A DNA stretch of 31,608 nucleotides from positions 1-31,608 of the forward strand of contig JAAENB010001331.1 of NCBI GenBank assembly GCA_024224995.1. Direction: 5' to 3'. The notes below the pieces were generated by a model that saw only the letters and a list, made by a program, of their open reading frames with translations, was not told where the DNA came from and did not search any database. Of this stretch, positions 8,159-16,697 are shown one piece after another; positions within the stretch are counted from its first letter, which is position 1, and each line of letters starts with the position of its first letter. Position numbers and translations under genes: made by a program. This stretch comes from a bacterium (GTDB taxonomy: Bacteria > Spirochaetota > UBA4802 > UBA5550).

Positions 8159-9526
8159 ATGACCATTAAATGCCCAAATTGCCATAAAGATGTAGATGAA
8201 GTCCTCATATGCGATATATGCGACGCTCCGTCATGCTGCGAAGAATGCGTTGATGACTACGAGCACATTTGTATCAGCTGCGACAACCTGTTGTGCAAAA
8301 AACACGCCAAAGAAGGGAAATGTAACTCATGTGAGCTGCAATATTGCCCTGACTGCATAGAATCCTGTCCAAACTGCAAATCCGCGGCCTGTCCCGACTG
8401 CCTCATGACTTGTGAAGAATGCGGCAAGGAAGGCTGCCTTAGCTGCCTCAAAGAAAACGCGGACGGAGACTATCTCTGCGAAAAATGCCGTAGTGAGGAA
8501 AAATCCTGTCCAAACTGCAGATCCGTAACCAATGACCTCACTACCTGTGATTTTTGTGAAACCGAAATCTGCTGTGACGACTGCTACCAGGATTACGAGC
8601 TGTATTGCTCGGAATGCGAAAAAATGCTCTGTAAAAAACACGCGAAAAAAGGGGTTTGCAGCTACTGTGAAGAGCAATTCTGCTCCGACTGCTTGAAAAA
8701 ATGCTCGGTTTGCGGCAAACCGACATGCACCAATTGCCTGGATTCATGCACCTATTGCGATAGTGAATGCTGCCCCGAATGCCTGCAAACGGATGATGAA
8801 GGAGATACCGTTTGCACTTCCTGCACTGAATCGGAGGAGGAAACAGATGAGTCCGAAGAAGAGGAAGTAACGTTCATGGAGGTCTCTGAAGACGAAGAAG
8901 AAGAGGCTGAGGAAGAGGAAGAGGAATACGAGGAGGAAGCAGAAGAAGAAATCCCCGAAGGATGCCCTCATTGTTCAAGCACCAAAGGGCACCGCATCGA
9001 CTGCGGTTTATGCTCCACACAAATCTGCTGCGACAAGTGCAAAAGGGACTACCAGTATAAGTGCAAATCTTGCAGGAAGCTGCTCTGCGAAGACCATGCT
9101 GAAGAAGGAAAGTGCCCTGCCTGCGGCAAGCAGTACTGTAACCACTGCACAGTAACCTGCGACTTCTGTGGAACTGTTGTCTGTTCCAAATGCCGTAATA
9201 AATACAGCTATAAAGGACGTGCCGGATGTCCCATTTGCGATGGGAAAGAAAAGAAAGATGATGTTGATATCCATAAAGAAGATCCCGTAACTCCTTTACG
9301 GGAAAGCCGGGAGGCCGCAAGCTCTCTGTCGGGCAGTTCATTAAGAAGCAGTTCGAGAAGCAGTTCGAGAAGCAGCTCGAGAAGCAGCTCAAAAAGTTCT
9401 TCAAAAAGCAGTTTCAGCAAAAAATCGAAAACTCAGGAGACGGGCGGCTCAAGCATGACTACAGTAATTGTGTTCATTATGGTAGTAACGGCAATTGTTT
9501 TGCTGGCAGCTAAAATTTTTAAATAA
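8159..9526 (+). CDS. cysteine-rich triple-module protein with acidic linker, Ser/Arg tract and C-terminal membrane anchor
   Basis: 455 residues, not assigned to a named family. About 70 cysteines lie in three homologous modules (~5-110, 117-222, 269-360). Each starts with CPNC or CPHC and carries pairs of C-x2-C knuckles, a doubled Cys (CC) motif and one C-x2-H (CKKH, CKKH, CEDH), which resembles B-box/RING-like or tandem zinc-ribbon folding. Between modules 2 and 3 is a linker (~223-267) made almost only of Glu/Asp. Residues ~388-424 are a Ser/Arg then Ser/Lys tract, and residues 433-451 are one hydrophobic span ending in AKIFK. With no signal peptide this predicts a tail-anchored inner-membrane protein with a metal-rich cytosolic head. 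GGAG lies 11 bases before the ATG. It stands alone between divergent and convergent neighbours and a terminator follows. Confidence 0.85.
   Translation: MTIKCPNCHKDVDEVLICDICDAPSCCEECVDDYEHICISCDNLLCKKHAKEGKCNSCELQYCPDCIESCPNCKSAACPDCLMTCEECGKEGCLSCLKENADGDYLCEKCRSEEKSCPNCRSVTNDLTTCDFCETEICCDDCYQDYELYCSECEKMLCKKHAKKGVCSYCEEQFCSDCLKKCSVCGKPTCTNCLDSCTYCDSECCPECLQTDDEGDTVCTSCTESEEETDESEEEEVTFMEVSEDEEEEAEEEEEEYEEEAEEEIPEGCPHCSSTKGHRIDCGLCSTQICCDKCKRDYQYKCKSCRKLLCEDHAEEGKCPACGKQYCNHCTVTCDFCGTVVCSKCRNKYSYKGRAGCPICDGKEKKDDVDIHKEDPVTPLRESREAASSLSGSSLRSSSRSSSRSSSRSSSKSSSKSSFSKKSKTQETGGSSMTTVIVFIMVVTAIVLLAAKIFK
9344..9415 (+). repeat. 12-bp tandem repeat coding for the Arg/Lys-Ser-Ser-Ser tract
   Basis: Six in-frame 12-bp units follow AGAAGCAGTTCG at 9344, 9356, 9368, 9380, 9392 and 9404. 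The first four differ at one or two positions and the last two have drifted to AAAAGTTCTTCA and AAAAGCAGTTTC. The unit encodes Arg-Ser-Ser-Ser. Near-identity at DNA level points to slippage or recent expansion, so copy number may vary between strains. Confidence 0.85.
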
Positions 9527-9560
9527 GAATTCCCTTTTTCATACATATAAAAAAAACAAA

Positions 9561-9590
9561 AAAGGGGAGGCATTTGCCTCCCCCTTTTTT
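9561..9590. terminator. bidirectional terminator between the Cys-rich gene and fdhB
   Basis: GGGGAGGC (9564-9571) pairs with GCCTCCCC (9576-9583) around an ATTT loop. An A-run precedes it and a T-run follows, so it works in both directions. It separates the two convergent transcription units, the plus-strand Cys-rich gene and the minus-strand fdhAB operon. Confidence 0.88.
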
Positions 9591-9620
9591 ATACTACTCA
9601 GTGATTAATCTCACCTGCTG

Positions 9621-10436
9621 CTATACATCCTTTGTCAATGACCTGGACATTTTGTATGCCATTCTATTAAGAGATGGTATACCGAATGTAAAAGATGAAA
9701 GAAGCGCGTAAGTATCTTTAATCGCTTCCGCCTTTGCCATATCAATGGCTACGGCATCTTTGCCTTGAGGAAGATCAAAAGTCTTTGGCCTGGTCTTCAG
9801 GATTGTAAGAACCCTGAGTCCGCCAAATTCTTTTTCACCGTAAATATTCACTTCGGGGTATTTCCCCACAACCTTCTTCACTCTTTCTTTAGCCTGCTTT
9901 AATAAGGCAGGACGATGTCCGAAAGAAAGTGCCCCCGTAGGACAGGTTGTTACACATGCAGGAATATCCCGTGAAGTAAAAGTACAAACGTTGCACTTAT
10001 GGGCTTTTCCCTTTTGCACGATATCCGCGCCCATGTCATTAACAATTTTCTTTTCACTGACATACGGAACCGCGTATACACATGAAGATTCACAAGCGCC
10101 GCATCCAATGCATTTTGCCTGGTCAATGATCGTCCAGCCGTCTACTTTAGAGATAGCTTTTTGCGGACAAACCCTGACACAGTTTGCTTCTTCACAGTGG
10201 TAGCACTTCTTATGCATAATGTTCCATACAGGACGATCGGTTCCAACCTTTTCAAGTTTGGAGAACTTGACATGATTCCAGGTTATCGCGGAAAGTTCAG
10301 CAGGATTGGTATACTCGGTCCCTTCGAAGCCCTTAGTCTCCTGGCCCGGTAGTCCGTTCCACTCTTTACAAGCAACCTGGCATCCCCGGCATCCCGAACA
10401 TTTTGTTGTATCTACTAAAAATGTTTTATCTGACAT
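9621..10436 (-). CDS. fdhB: formate dehydrogenase iron-sulfur (beta) subunit
   Basis: Electron-transfer subunit with four [4Fe-4S] clusters. The ferredoxin-type motifs are CSGCRGCQVAC (Cys13, 16, 19, 23), CYHCEEANCVRVC, CIGCGACESSC, and a split cluster CNVC plus CVTTC. The 271 residues are close to FdnH/FdoH, but no clear C-terminal membrane helix is visible, unlike E. coli FdnH. No cytochrome b (gamma) gene follows, since a terminator does. This suggests a two-subunit enzyme of the Desulfovibrio type, passing electrons to a soluble or separately encoded acceptor. The ribosome site TAGGAGG overlaps the fdhA stop codon TAG, so expression is tightly coupled. The protein has no signal sequence and would be co-exported with the Tat-signal subunit. 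Confidence 0.93.
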   Translation of the reverse strand: MSDKTFLVDTTKCSGCRGCQVACKEWNGLPGQETKGFEGTEYTNPAELSAITWNHVKFSKLEKVGTDRPVWNIMHKKCYHCEEANCVRVCPQKAISKVDGWTIIDQAKCIGCGACESSCVYAVPYVSEKKIVNDMGADIVQKGKAHKCNVCTFTSRDIPACVTTCPTGALSFGHRPALLKQAKERVKKVVGKYPEVNIYGEKEFGGLRVLTILKTRPKTFDLPQGKDAVAIDMAKAEAIKDTYALLSSFTFGIPSLNRMAYKMSRSLTKDV

Positions 10437-10446
10437 ATCTTACCTC

Positions 10447-13437
10447 CTATACCTTTTCAATGTCTACCAGGAATGCTTTAAATTCCGGTATCATTGTATT
10501 AGCATCACCGATGTGAGGCGTAAGTTTGTTTGCCGTACCGCCTTTTTTAGCACAGCCATCACCAAAATGCCAGACCATTCCAACCATTTCAACCATCTTG
10601 CCATGGATCTTATAGGGCTGAACCCGCTCTGTTACCAGGGCGATAGATTCAATGGAACCACGTTTTGAACTGATTTTAACTTTGTCGCCATTCTTAATTC
10701 CCTTCTTTTTGGCAAGGGTTGGGCTTATTTCACAGAACATGTCAGGTACCAGCTCTGTTAACCAGGGCAGGTTCCGTGTCATTGCACCGGCCTGCCAGTG
10801 CTCTGTCATCCTGTAAGTTGTTCCAACATAGGGGAACTGGCTCGCGTCGCCATACTCTCCCCTGGTTGTAGGAAGAATAACCGTAGCAGGATTAACCTTC
10901 TGTGAATTCATTTTATTCGTTGTGGGACTTTCCATTGGCTCATAGTGTTCAGGTAAAGGGCCATCTTTAAGATTTTTAGCAAACAGACGTCCAAGGCCTT
11001 CGTTAAGCATAATAAAAGGATGCTTTGTTCCGGGCTTCCATCCGCCATCGGGAACATCACCAACCCACTTGTCTCCGTTCCACTTGATTACGGGCTTCGC
11101 GGGGTTCCAGGGATTACCTTTCAGGTCAACACTTGCCCTGTTGTAAATAATCCTTCTGTTAACCGGCCAGCACCATGACCAATTAGGATACATTTCAAGC
11201 TTGTTCGGAGCGTCTTTAAGACCTCTTCGAGCCATGTTGTTACCGTCTCCATTATAGCTTCCGCTATAGAGCCAGTTTCCACATGCTGTTGTTCCGTCAT
11301 CCTTAAGCTTGGTAAAATTCTTAACCAGCTTGCCCTGCTCCCCGGTTTTTTTCCAGGTATAACCATTAATCTCTTTAGCGACCAGGTGCGGATCACACTC
11401 TTTTTCGTCTTTATGAGTATAGTTCCAGTTGGCTTTGAGGATAGGTTCGGCAAGTTTTCCGCCTTCTTTCGCGTAGAGCTTTCTTATTTCAAGAAAAAGC
11501 TCGTTTATGAAATCAAGGTCGGTCTTTGCAACTCCAGGAGGATTCTGAGCTTTATATCTCCACTGAGCCCATCGTCCTGAGTTGGAAACACTTCCTTCTT
11601 TTTCAACGGAAGAAGCCATTGGAAGAAGAAATACCTCGGTCTTAATTGCCTTTGGGTTGGCTCCGGGACGCTTCCAGAATATGGAAGTATCTGTTTCCCA
11701 GATATCCGCGCAAATAAGGAAATCGAGTTTTTCAAGAGCTTTGGCTTCTTTATCAGCGTTTGGTCCGCCAACTATTGGGTTTGTACCCATGAGGAGGCCG
11801 CCCTTGTGCTTCCCGGCATACATATCTTCAAATAATACAATATGAGGATATGGCTTGCTTGACTTGGGAACCCAATGAAAACCAAAATCATTCTCTTTTG
11901 TTGCCGCGTCTCCATACCATGCTTTCAAGAGGCTTGTTGTATACTTGGGATAATGCTGCCACCAGTTCGCACTCTTTGGATCTTTTGTTTTTGGAGTAAC
12001 TCTATCTAAGTATTCAGCCAACGATCCATCAACGGGCTTGGGTATTTTTAAGTAACCGGGCAGAATGTGGTATAAGATACAATGGTCTGTTGACCCCTGT
12101 ACATTAGACTCACCTCGAAGCGCGTTAATTCCGCCCCCTGCCATACCAACGTTACCCATAAGAAGCTGCAGCATGGCATAGGTCCGGATGTTCTGGGTTC
12201 CTATGGTATGCTGTGTTGTTCCCATTGCGTACATAATGGTAGCAACTTTATCCTTCTTGTGAGTGCTGACATACATTTCAGCAATTTTTTTAAACGTATC
12301 TACCGGACACCCGGTAATATCTGATACTACCTTTGGAGTATATCTTTTTATGTTCGTCTTCATCAATTGATATACACAATTTGGATCTTTGAGCGTCTTA
12401 TCACGCTTTGGTATACCCTTGTCGTCTTTCTGGTATGCCCAGGTGGAATTATCATACTCTCCACCATTTGCTCCCTTTTGGTATCCTGAGAAAAGACCGC
12501 TAACCTCATCAAAGCTATACTTTGGATTAACCAGCAATGAAGCGTTGGTATACTCAACAACATAATCCTTCTGAATTAAGTCTTTCTCAAGAGCATACCA
12601 GATAATACCGTTCATAAAAGCAATGTCTGTTCCCGGTCGTAAGGGTGCATAGACATCAGCCATTGAAGAAGTTCTGGTATACCGCGGGTCAACACTGATA
12701 AGTTTTCCGCCGTTGTCCAATGACTTCTGGACATACTTAAAAGAAATAGGGTGATTTTCGGCAGCGTTACTACCGATGATCATAATTACGTCTGCGTACT
12801 GGATATCATTCCAGTGATTAGTCATGGCTCCACGGCCAAATGTATTCGCCAAACTGGCGACAGTTGCGCTATGTCAAATACGGGCCTGGTGCTCTAAATA
12901 TGATATACCCATTATCCTGGCGAATTTGGACCATACATAGCACTCTTCATTATCAAGAGCAGCTCCGCCAAGACCAAATAAACCATCGGTTCTATTGACG
13001 ATCTTACCCTTTTCATCTTTTTCTATCAGAGTATTATCACGGGCATCTTTAATATGACGAGCCATTTTTGGAATGGCTTCTTCCCATGACATCTCCCCCC
13101 ATTCAGTTCCGTTTGGTTTCCGGTACTGTACCTTTTTTAGTCTCCGGTCAATTGGGTTAACTGCGACTTGATAAAGCGCGTTACCTTTTGAACAAAGAGT
13201 CCCTTTGTTGATTGGATGATCCGGATCGCCTTCTACGTTGATGACCTTTCCGTTCTTTGCAGAAACGATGAGGCCGCAGCCAACGCCGCAATAAGGACAA
13301 ATAGTTGTACTTTCTTTTGCGCCTTGAAGTTTATCCGGTGTCTTTTTACATCCTGTGAGAAATGACATCCCACCAAAAAACGCTCCCGCAGTTGTCACGC
13401 CGGACAACTTCAGGAAATCTCTTCTGGTTACAGGCAT
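10447..13437 (-). CDS. fdhA: formate dehydrogenase catalytic (alpha) subunit, selenocysteine-containing
   Basis: Molybdopterin (or tungstopterin) enzyme oxidising formate to CO2. The true product is 996 residues and reads through an in-frame TGA at 12874-12876, which encodes selenocysteine 188 in the context HQARI-U-HSATVASLANTFGRG, aligning with the catalytic Sec region of E. coli FdnG. Without recoding the gene would look like a 187-residue and an 801-residue fragment. The N-terminus has a twin-arginine motif RRDFLK and a hydrophobic stretch ending in LTGC (Cys30), a possible lipobox. One [4Fe-4S] cluster is bound by Cys47, 50, 54 and 82. AGGAGG lies 6 bases upstream of the ATG. fdhB follows 10 bases later. 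selA, selB, selC and selD and Fdh accessory genes are not in this window. Confidence 0.94.
12846..12876 (-). promoter_or_regulatory. selenocysteine codon with candidate bacterial SECIS hairpin
   Basis: The TGA codon is the complement of TCA at 12874-12876. Thirteen bases further along the message is a perfect 6-bp stem TCGCCA/TGGCGA with a GTT apical loop (12846-12860). Bacterial SECIS elements are small hairpins just downstream of the UGA with G and U in the apical loop, read by SelB. Position and size agree. Stem bulges were not modelled. Confidence 0.75.
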
Positions 13438-13540
13438 AAAAATCCTCCTGAATTTTTTTTCCCACTATACACATAGCGGCCATTTATATAACCAAAAATC
13501 TAATTGATCTGTGATTCATATAAATAATTGATTCACGTTA

Positions 13541-13562
13541 TTTTTAAAATCTCATATGTCAA
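13541..13562 (-). promoter_or_regulatory. candidate sigma-70 promoter box for fdhAB
   Basis: On the minus strand TTGACA (complement of 13557-13562) is a perfect -35 box about 120 bases before the fdhA start. The best -10 after a 16-base spacer is TAACGT, a poor match, so an activator may be needed. The rest of 13438-13587 is AT-rich and shows no clear gene or sigma-54 motif. Confidence 0.3.
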
Positions 13563-13587
13563 GGATTAATCCGGGAAGGGACCATGA

Positions 13588-13944
13588 TTAATTAGAGAAT
13601 ACTATTCTTTTCTGCAGCGCGTCAATCATTTGAGGGAATTCCCCTACATACTGCTCTATTTTTTCAATATAAAAAACACGGGCACTCTCTTTTATACCTT
13701 CACCATATGTGATAAAATTCACAAGGTCAAATTCTTTTCCAATTGTCTTTACCTTGTTTCCAAAAACCAGGACCTCATCAATGACCACGACCCTTTAAAG
13801 CCGTTCATACAGGGGAAAAATTTCTTTTTTTATTCCGCGCAATACGGAAAGTGAGGAATCCGTATCATTTTTTAATACACCCTGCTCATAAAGAACGCGC
13901 AGCATCTTCTGTCTCAGGCCTGTCCAACTCTTTTGGAGAGGCAC
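13588..13944 (-). pseudogene. decayed ORF of unknown family
   Basis: Two open stretches lie in the same minus frame, separated only by a TAA at 13795-13797. The first runs from about 13944 (MLRVLYEQGVLKN, then LRGIKKEIFPLYERL) and the second from 13788 to 13588 (VVVIDEVLVFGNKV, then MIDALQKRIVFSN). Immediately upstream another frame reads IIILPSGSLSASPKELD until a TGA at 13886-13888, so a frameshift probably joins it too. The pieces read like genuine protein but I do not recognise the family. It lies between fdhA and the RloB/ATPase operon in the same direction. It could be a remnant of an accessory gene, or two short unrelated ORFs. The rest of 13945-14013 shows nothing definite. Confidence 0.4.
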
Positions 13945-14013
13945 TCAAGGAGCCTGAAGGAAGTATAATAATGCTTTGATTGTATTGGAAATTTAAGGGT
14001 AAGTCAAGACTAT

Positions 14014-14640
14014 TTACAAATATTTATTCAACTCTTCCACTAAAAAGTGTACTGTTGTTGAAGGGTTTGACCTTCCGGGATTTTTAGACGGATAATTCTT
14101 TAATAATTTTTTTGCTCTTGAAATAGCGGTTTGCTGCTTTTCTATAAGTTCTTCATACATATCTTCACTATTCTTCTTATATTTATCCCCCAAATGCTTC
14201 TCGAGTTTTATAATATAATCTTTTCGACTGATTGCCGAATCAAAATAGATAAAATGCAAAAGATACCAGAGTTCAAATGATTCGTTTGAATACGCTGTGT
14301 TAAAGCCATTCCTCTCTGCGAGTCCTATAGCTTTGTTAAAGTTATCAACCGGGAAGGAATCACGGTCAAAAACACACCATACCTGGTCAAATTTATCACC
14401 CCCCTTTTTTTCCTCTTCATTTATTTCAATAGTTTTTTCCACCAGGCTAACTGTATTATACCCTAATCCCTTAATATTTATCACTGCTGATGATGACACC
14501 CGGAAGGATTCAAAATATTTAGGCTCGGTTTTCTCCCCCTCGCAAACAATCAGGATTCTCTCTTTCGGGCAACCTCTTTCCCCATAGGGCCGGCTAAAGG
14601 TGTCTCTCTTTCTTTCCCAATGCTTACTTTTCTTTGCCAC
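14014..14640 (-). CDS. rloB: RloB family TOPRIM-like protein (putative nuclease effector)
   Basis: 208 residues with RloB-family marks. ILIVCEGEKTEPKYF carries the TOPRIM-type Glu (residue 34), VWCVFDRDSFP holds an acidic DxD pair (92, 94), then SNESFELWYLLHF and the C-terminal NPSTTVHFLVEEL, both typical of RloB. This layout parallels OLD and PARIS TOPRIM nucleases, which bind Mg through a Glu and a DxD motif. The start lies 17 bases inside the end of the upstream ATPase gene, so the two are translationally coupled and likely one complex. In related systems (AbiL of Lactococcus; AriA-AriB of PARIS) the partner acts as a toxin released on phage infection. This role is inferred, not shown. Confidence 0.85.
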   Translation of the reverse strand: MAKKSKHWERKRDTFSRPYGERGCPKERILIVCEGEKTEPKYFESFRVSSSAVINIKGLGYNTVSLVEKTIEINEEEKKGGDKFDQVWCVFDRDSFPVDNFNKAIGLAERNGFNTAYSNESFELWYLLHFIYFDSAISRKDYIIKLEKHLGDKYKKNSEDMYEELIEKQQTAISRAKKLLKNYPSKNPGRSNPSTTVHFLVEELNKYL

Positions 14641-15877
14641 TCATTGCTCCAATTAATTCGGAAGGATCGCCAATAAAAGGAATAGCTCCGTATTTACCAA
14701 GAATATAATCTTTAGCAAAAGAAGCATCTGCTCTAACCTTATAGTCACTAAGAGAATACAGGTCTGTTGCTCCATACCTGTCTTTTTCAGTAAACCATAG
14801 CTGGTCTCGCCTGAATAATTTATTACTTAACAAATTTGTATCATGAGTTGCAAAAATCAATTGAGCATTATTCGGATTATATTCTTTTGAATTAAATAGT
14901 TGTATTATAAATTTTGTCATCAAGGGATGGAACCGTGCGTCTAGCTCGTCAACAAATAAAATCTTCCCTTCTTCTAACGTATCAAGGATTGGACCCGCCA
15001 TAGCGAATATCTTTTGTGTTCCCTTAGATTCAACATCAAAATTAAACGCAACGTCTCCCCGTTTCTTATTCTTTTTATCATATTTTTGATGAAGACTTAA
15101 CAAAATATTATCCTGCGACTCATCATTAGGAGCTTCATTTTTTTGAAGCACAATACCATAAATTCCCAAATCGGCTATTTTCAATAACTCAAATAATGCG
15201 TCCCGGAATATTGGATCATCAGTTCTCGCCAGAGTATAATCCAAATAACCCGCGTCATCCAATCCTGATATTATGTTTAAATCCAGAAACCAATTCATGA
15301 TTTTTGTTGAAATTTCTCCATTAAATTGAGCCGCAACTGATAAAAACAAAGCATTATCTCTTGTTTTATCAATCAGGCCCTTCCCTTCTTTAAAATAACT
15401 GCCCAATTCAATGTTGTTTTTTTCACGAACAAAGAGCTTCGCTTCTTTTCCTTTTGGGGAGTAAAAAAGCCACTCATTATGCACTTCCGAGACATCAATC
15501 TCAAACCCATATCTATATCGTACATCCTCATGAATAAAAATAATTTCAAAAAGAGATGGTTCAAGCTCATTTTTGTCGTTTAACATAAACCTGGAAACAG
15601 GTATTTCTTCAAAAGCCTGGGTATTCTTAGATGAATTTATAACAAATAATTTCATAAAAGCTATCGCCTTTAGCAGGTTACTCTTTCCGCTGGCATTAGC
15701 TCCATAAACAGCGGCGCTTTTTAACAGGGGTAATTCTCCCGCTCGCTGACTTTCCGGAAACCTGGCAAGAAAAATATTTTCATCGCCAAACTCTTTAATT
15801 GGAGTAGAAGCAACCATGCTAAAAGTCGTCAAATCCCTGAAAGATTTATAGTTATTTACATTAAATTCAATGAACAT
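14624..15877 (-). CDS. rloA: AAA15/RloA-type ABC-like ATPase, sensor partner of RloB
   Basis: 417-residue SMC/ABC-like ATPase. Walker A is GANASGKSN (59-67), the signature-like ESKGTQK is at 283-289, Walker B ILFVDELD at 306-313 with the catalytic Glu311, and the switch His345 in FATHD. The N-terminus MFIEFNVNNYKSF is the usual beta-strand opening of AAA15/AAA21 proteins. The middle (~75-270) is an insertion that in OLD-like ATPases forms a dimerisation or coiled-coil arm. It is the first gene of a two-gene operon with rloB. A weak GGGA lies 8 bases before the ATG. A long AT-rich hairpin precedes it (15907-15951). Best read as an AbiL/PARIS-like defence ATPase; a role in R-M-linked Rlo loci is the alternative. 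Confidence 0.87.
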   Translation of the reverse strand: MFIEFNVNNYKSFRDLTTFSMVASTPIKEFGDENIFLARFPESQRAGELPLLKSAAVYGANASGKSNLLKAIAFMKLFVINSSKNTQAFEEIPVSRFMLNDKNELEPSLFEIIFIHEDVRYRYGFEIDVSEVHNEWLFYSPKGKEAKLFVREKNNIELGSYFKEGKGLIDKTRDNALFLSVAAQFNGEISTKIMNWFLDLNIISGLDDAGYLDYTLARTDDPIFRDALFELLKIADLGIYGIVLQKNEAPNDESQDNILLSLHQKYDKKNKKRGDVAFNFDVESKGTQKIFAMAGPILDTLEEGKILFVDELDARFHPLMTKFIIQLFNSKEYNPNNAQLIFATHDTNLLSNKLFRRDQLWFTEKDRYGATDLYSLSDYKVRADASFAKDYILGKYGAIPFIGDPSELIGAMSGKEK

Positions 15878-15906
15878 ATTTATTCCCGGAGTAGTAGAAT
15901 ATAAAA

Positions 15907-15951
15907 AATAGACTTAAAATATGAGAATTTTTCTCATATTTTAAGTCTATT
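15907..15951 (-). terminator. 21-bp perfect AT-rich hairpin upstream of the ATPase/RloB operon
   Basis: Bases 15907-15927 pair perfectly with 15931-15951 around a 3-base loop. On the minus strand the stem is followed by TTTTT, so it can terminate transcription coming from the 16010-16606 gene and isolate the operon. A further GTAGAAT/ATTCTAC pair flanks it (15894-15900 and 15949-15955). It could also act as an operator or attenuator for the operon, 30 bases ahead of its start codon. Confidence 0.65.
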
Positions 15952-16009
15952 CTACAACAAAGGTTCAATTTTTCAAGTTTTTTTTCTATATAATATAAAA
16001 TAAATCAAA

Positions 16010-16606
16010 TCAAAACCGGAACCGAAGGCCGACGCCTCCGCTGATTACCAGCTCATCAAGATCAATATAGGTACCATCCGCGTAATAACCGGCCTTCCGG
16101 TAACCGGCTTTTGCGGTAAAAGTGGCAAAATAAGTAAAATAAGTGATCCCTGCTGCCATTTCTACCGTGGGTACCAGCTTGTTGGCAAGGGTATCGTGGA
16201 TAACAAGGGTAAAACCGGCAGTTCCGTCACCAAAAATGTCAAAATCCCCCAATCGCAAGAGATGAACCCGTAATCCCAGGGTTCCGAAGTGATGCGCGAA
16301 ATTTGCGGCGGGGCTGTTTAACGCGAAATGAAGGCCTCCCAGGAGTGACCAGGTATCGGTCAGATAATAATCAAGATCAAATCTCAATCCATACTGGTTT
16401 CCGTCATGAAATTTGGACCAGGTAAAAAAACCGGTAATAACCAGGTTATCCTCAAGTCCAATAAAGGGAACCGGTTTCATATCGGCAGAGGTTGTTGGGA
16501 CGATATATTGCGCCCTTGCGGGTGCGGGGAAAAATACTGATCCTGTCAATATGGTGAGACACAGAACCGCTAGAGCTGTTTTCTTTAGATTATTCATACC
16601 TCCCAT
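16010..16606 (-). CDS. small secreted or outer-membrane beta-barrel-like protein
   Basis: About 198 residues. A Sec signal peptide (MGGMNNLKKTALAVLCL, then PAPARA before Gln) is followed by alternating hydrophobic and polar beta strands rich in Gly, Tyr and Phe. It ends in GGVGLRFRF, the aromatic C-terminal strand typical of outer-membrane barrels recognised by BamA. No enzyme motif is seen. The start is uncertain: the frame opens at 16669, but the signal peptide begins at Met codons 16606 or 16597. I used 16606 because GGAGG touches the 16597 ATG too closely to serve it. The 15952-16009 spacer downstream is AT-rich. Confidence 0.7.
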   Translation of the reverse strand: MGGMNNLKKTALAVLCLTILTGSVFFPAPARAQYIVPTTSADMKPVPFIGLEDNLVITGFFTWSKFHDGNQYGLRFDLDYYLTDTWSLLGGLHFALNSPAANFAHHFGTLGLRVHLLRLGDFDIFGDGTAGFTLVIHDTLANKLVPTVEMAAGITYFTYFATFTAKAGYRKAGYYADGTYIDLDELVISGGVGLRFRF

Positions 16607-16697
16607 CCAATCCCAGGTCTTTAAAGAGTCAAGGATTTTCCCAAAATTATCACAACAACTGCTTGACAAGCGCTAATATTAATATAAAAAAATATTA

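Noticed and set aside
8327..9404. Several antisense open frames over the Cys-rich gene
   Set aside because: They mirror the Cys and Glu codons and lack start signals or domain features.
12850..12876. TGA in fdhA read as a nonsense mutation or as a gene split, with a second start at the TTG 12852
   Set aside because: The frame is conserved on both sides, the context matches the Sec region of FdnG and a SECIS-like hairpin follows.
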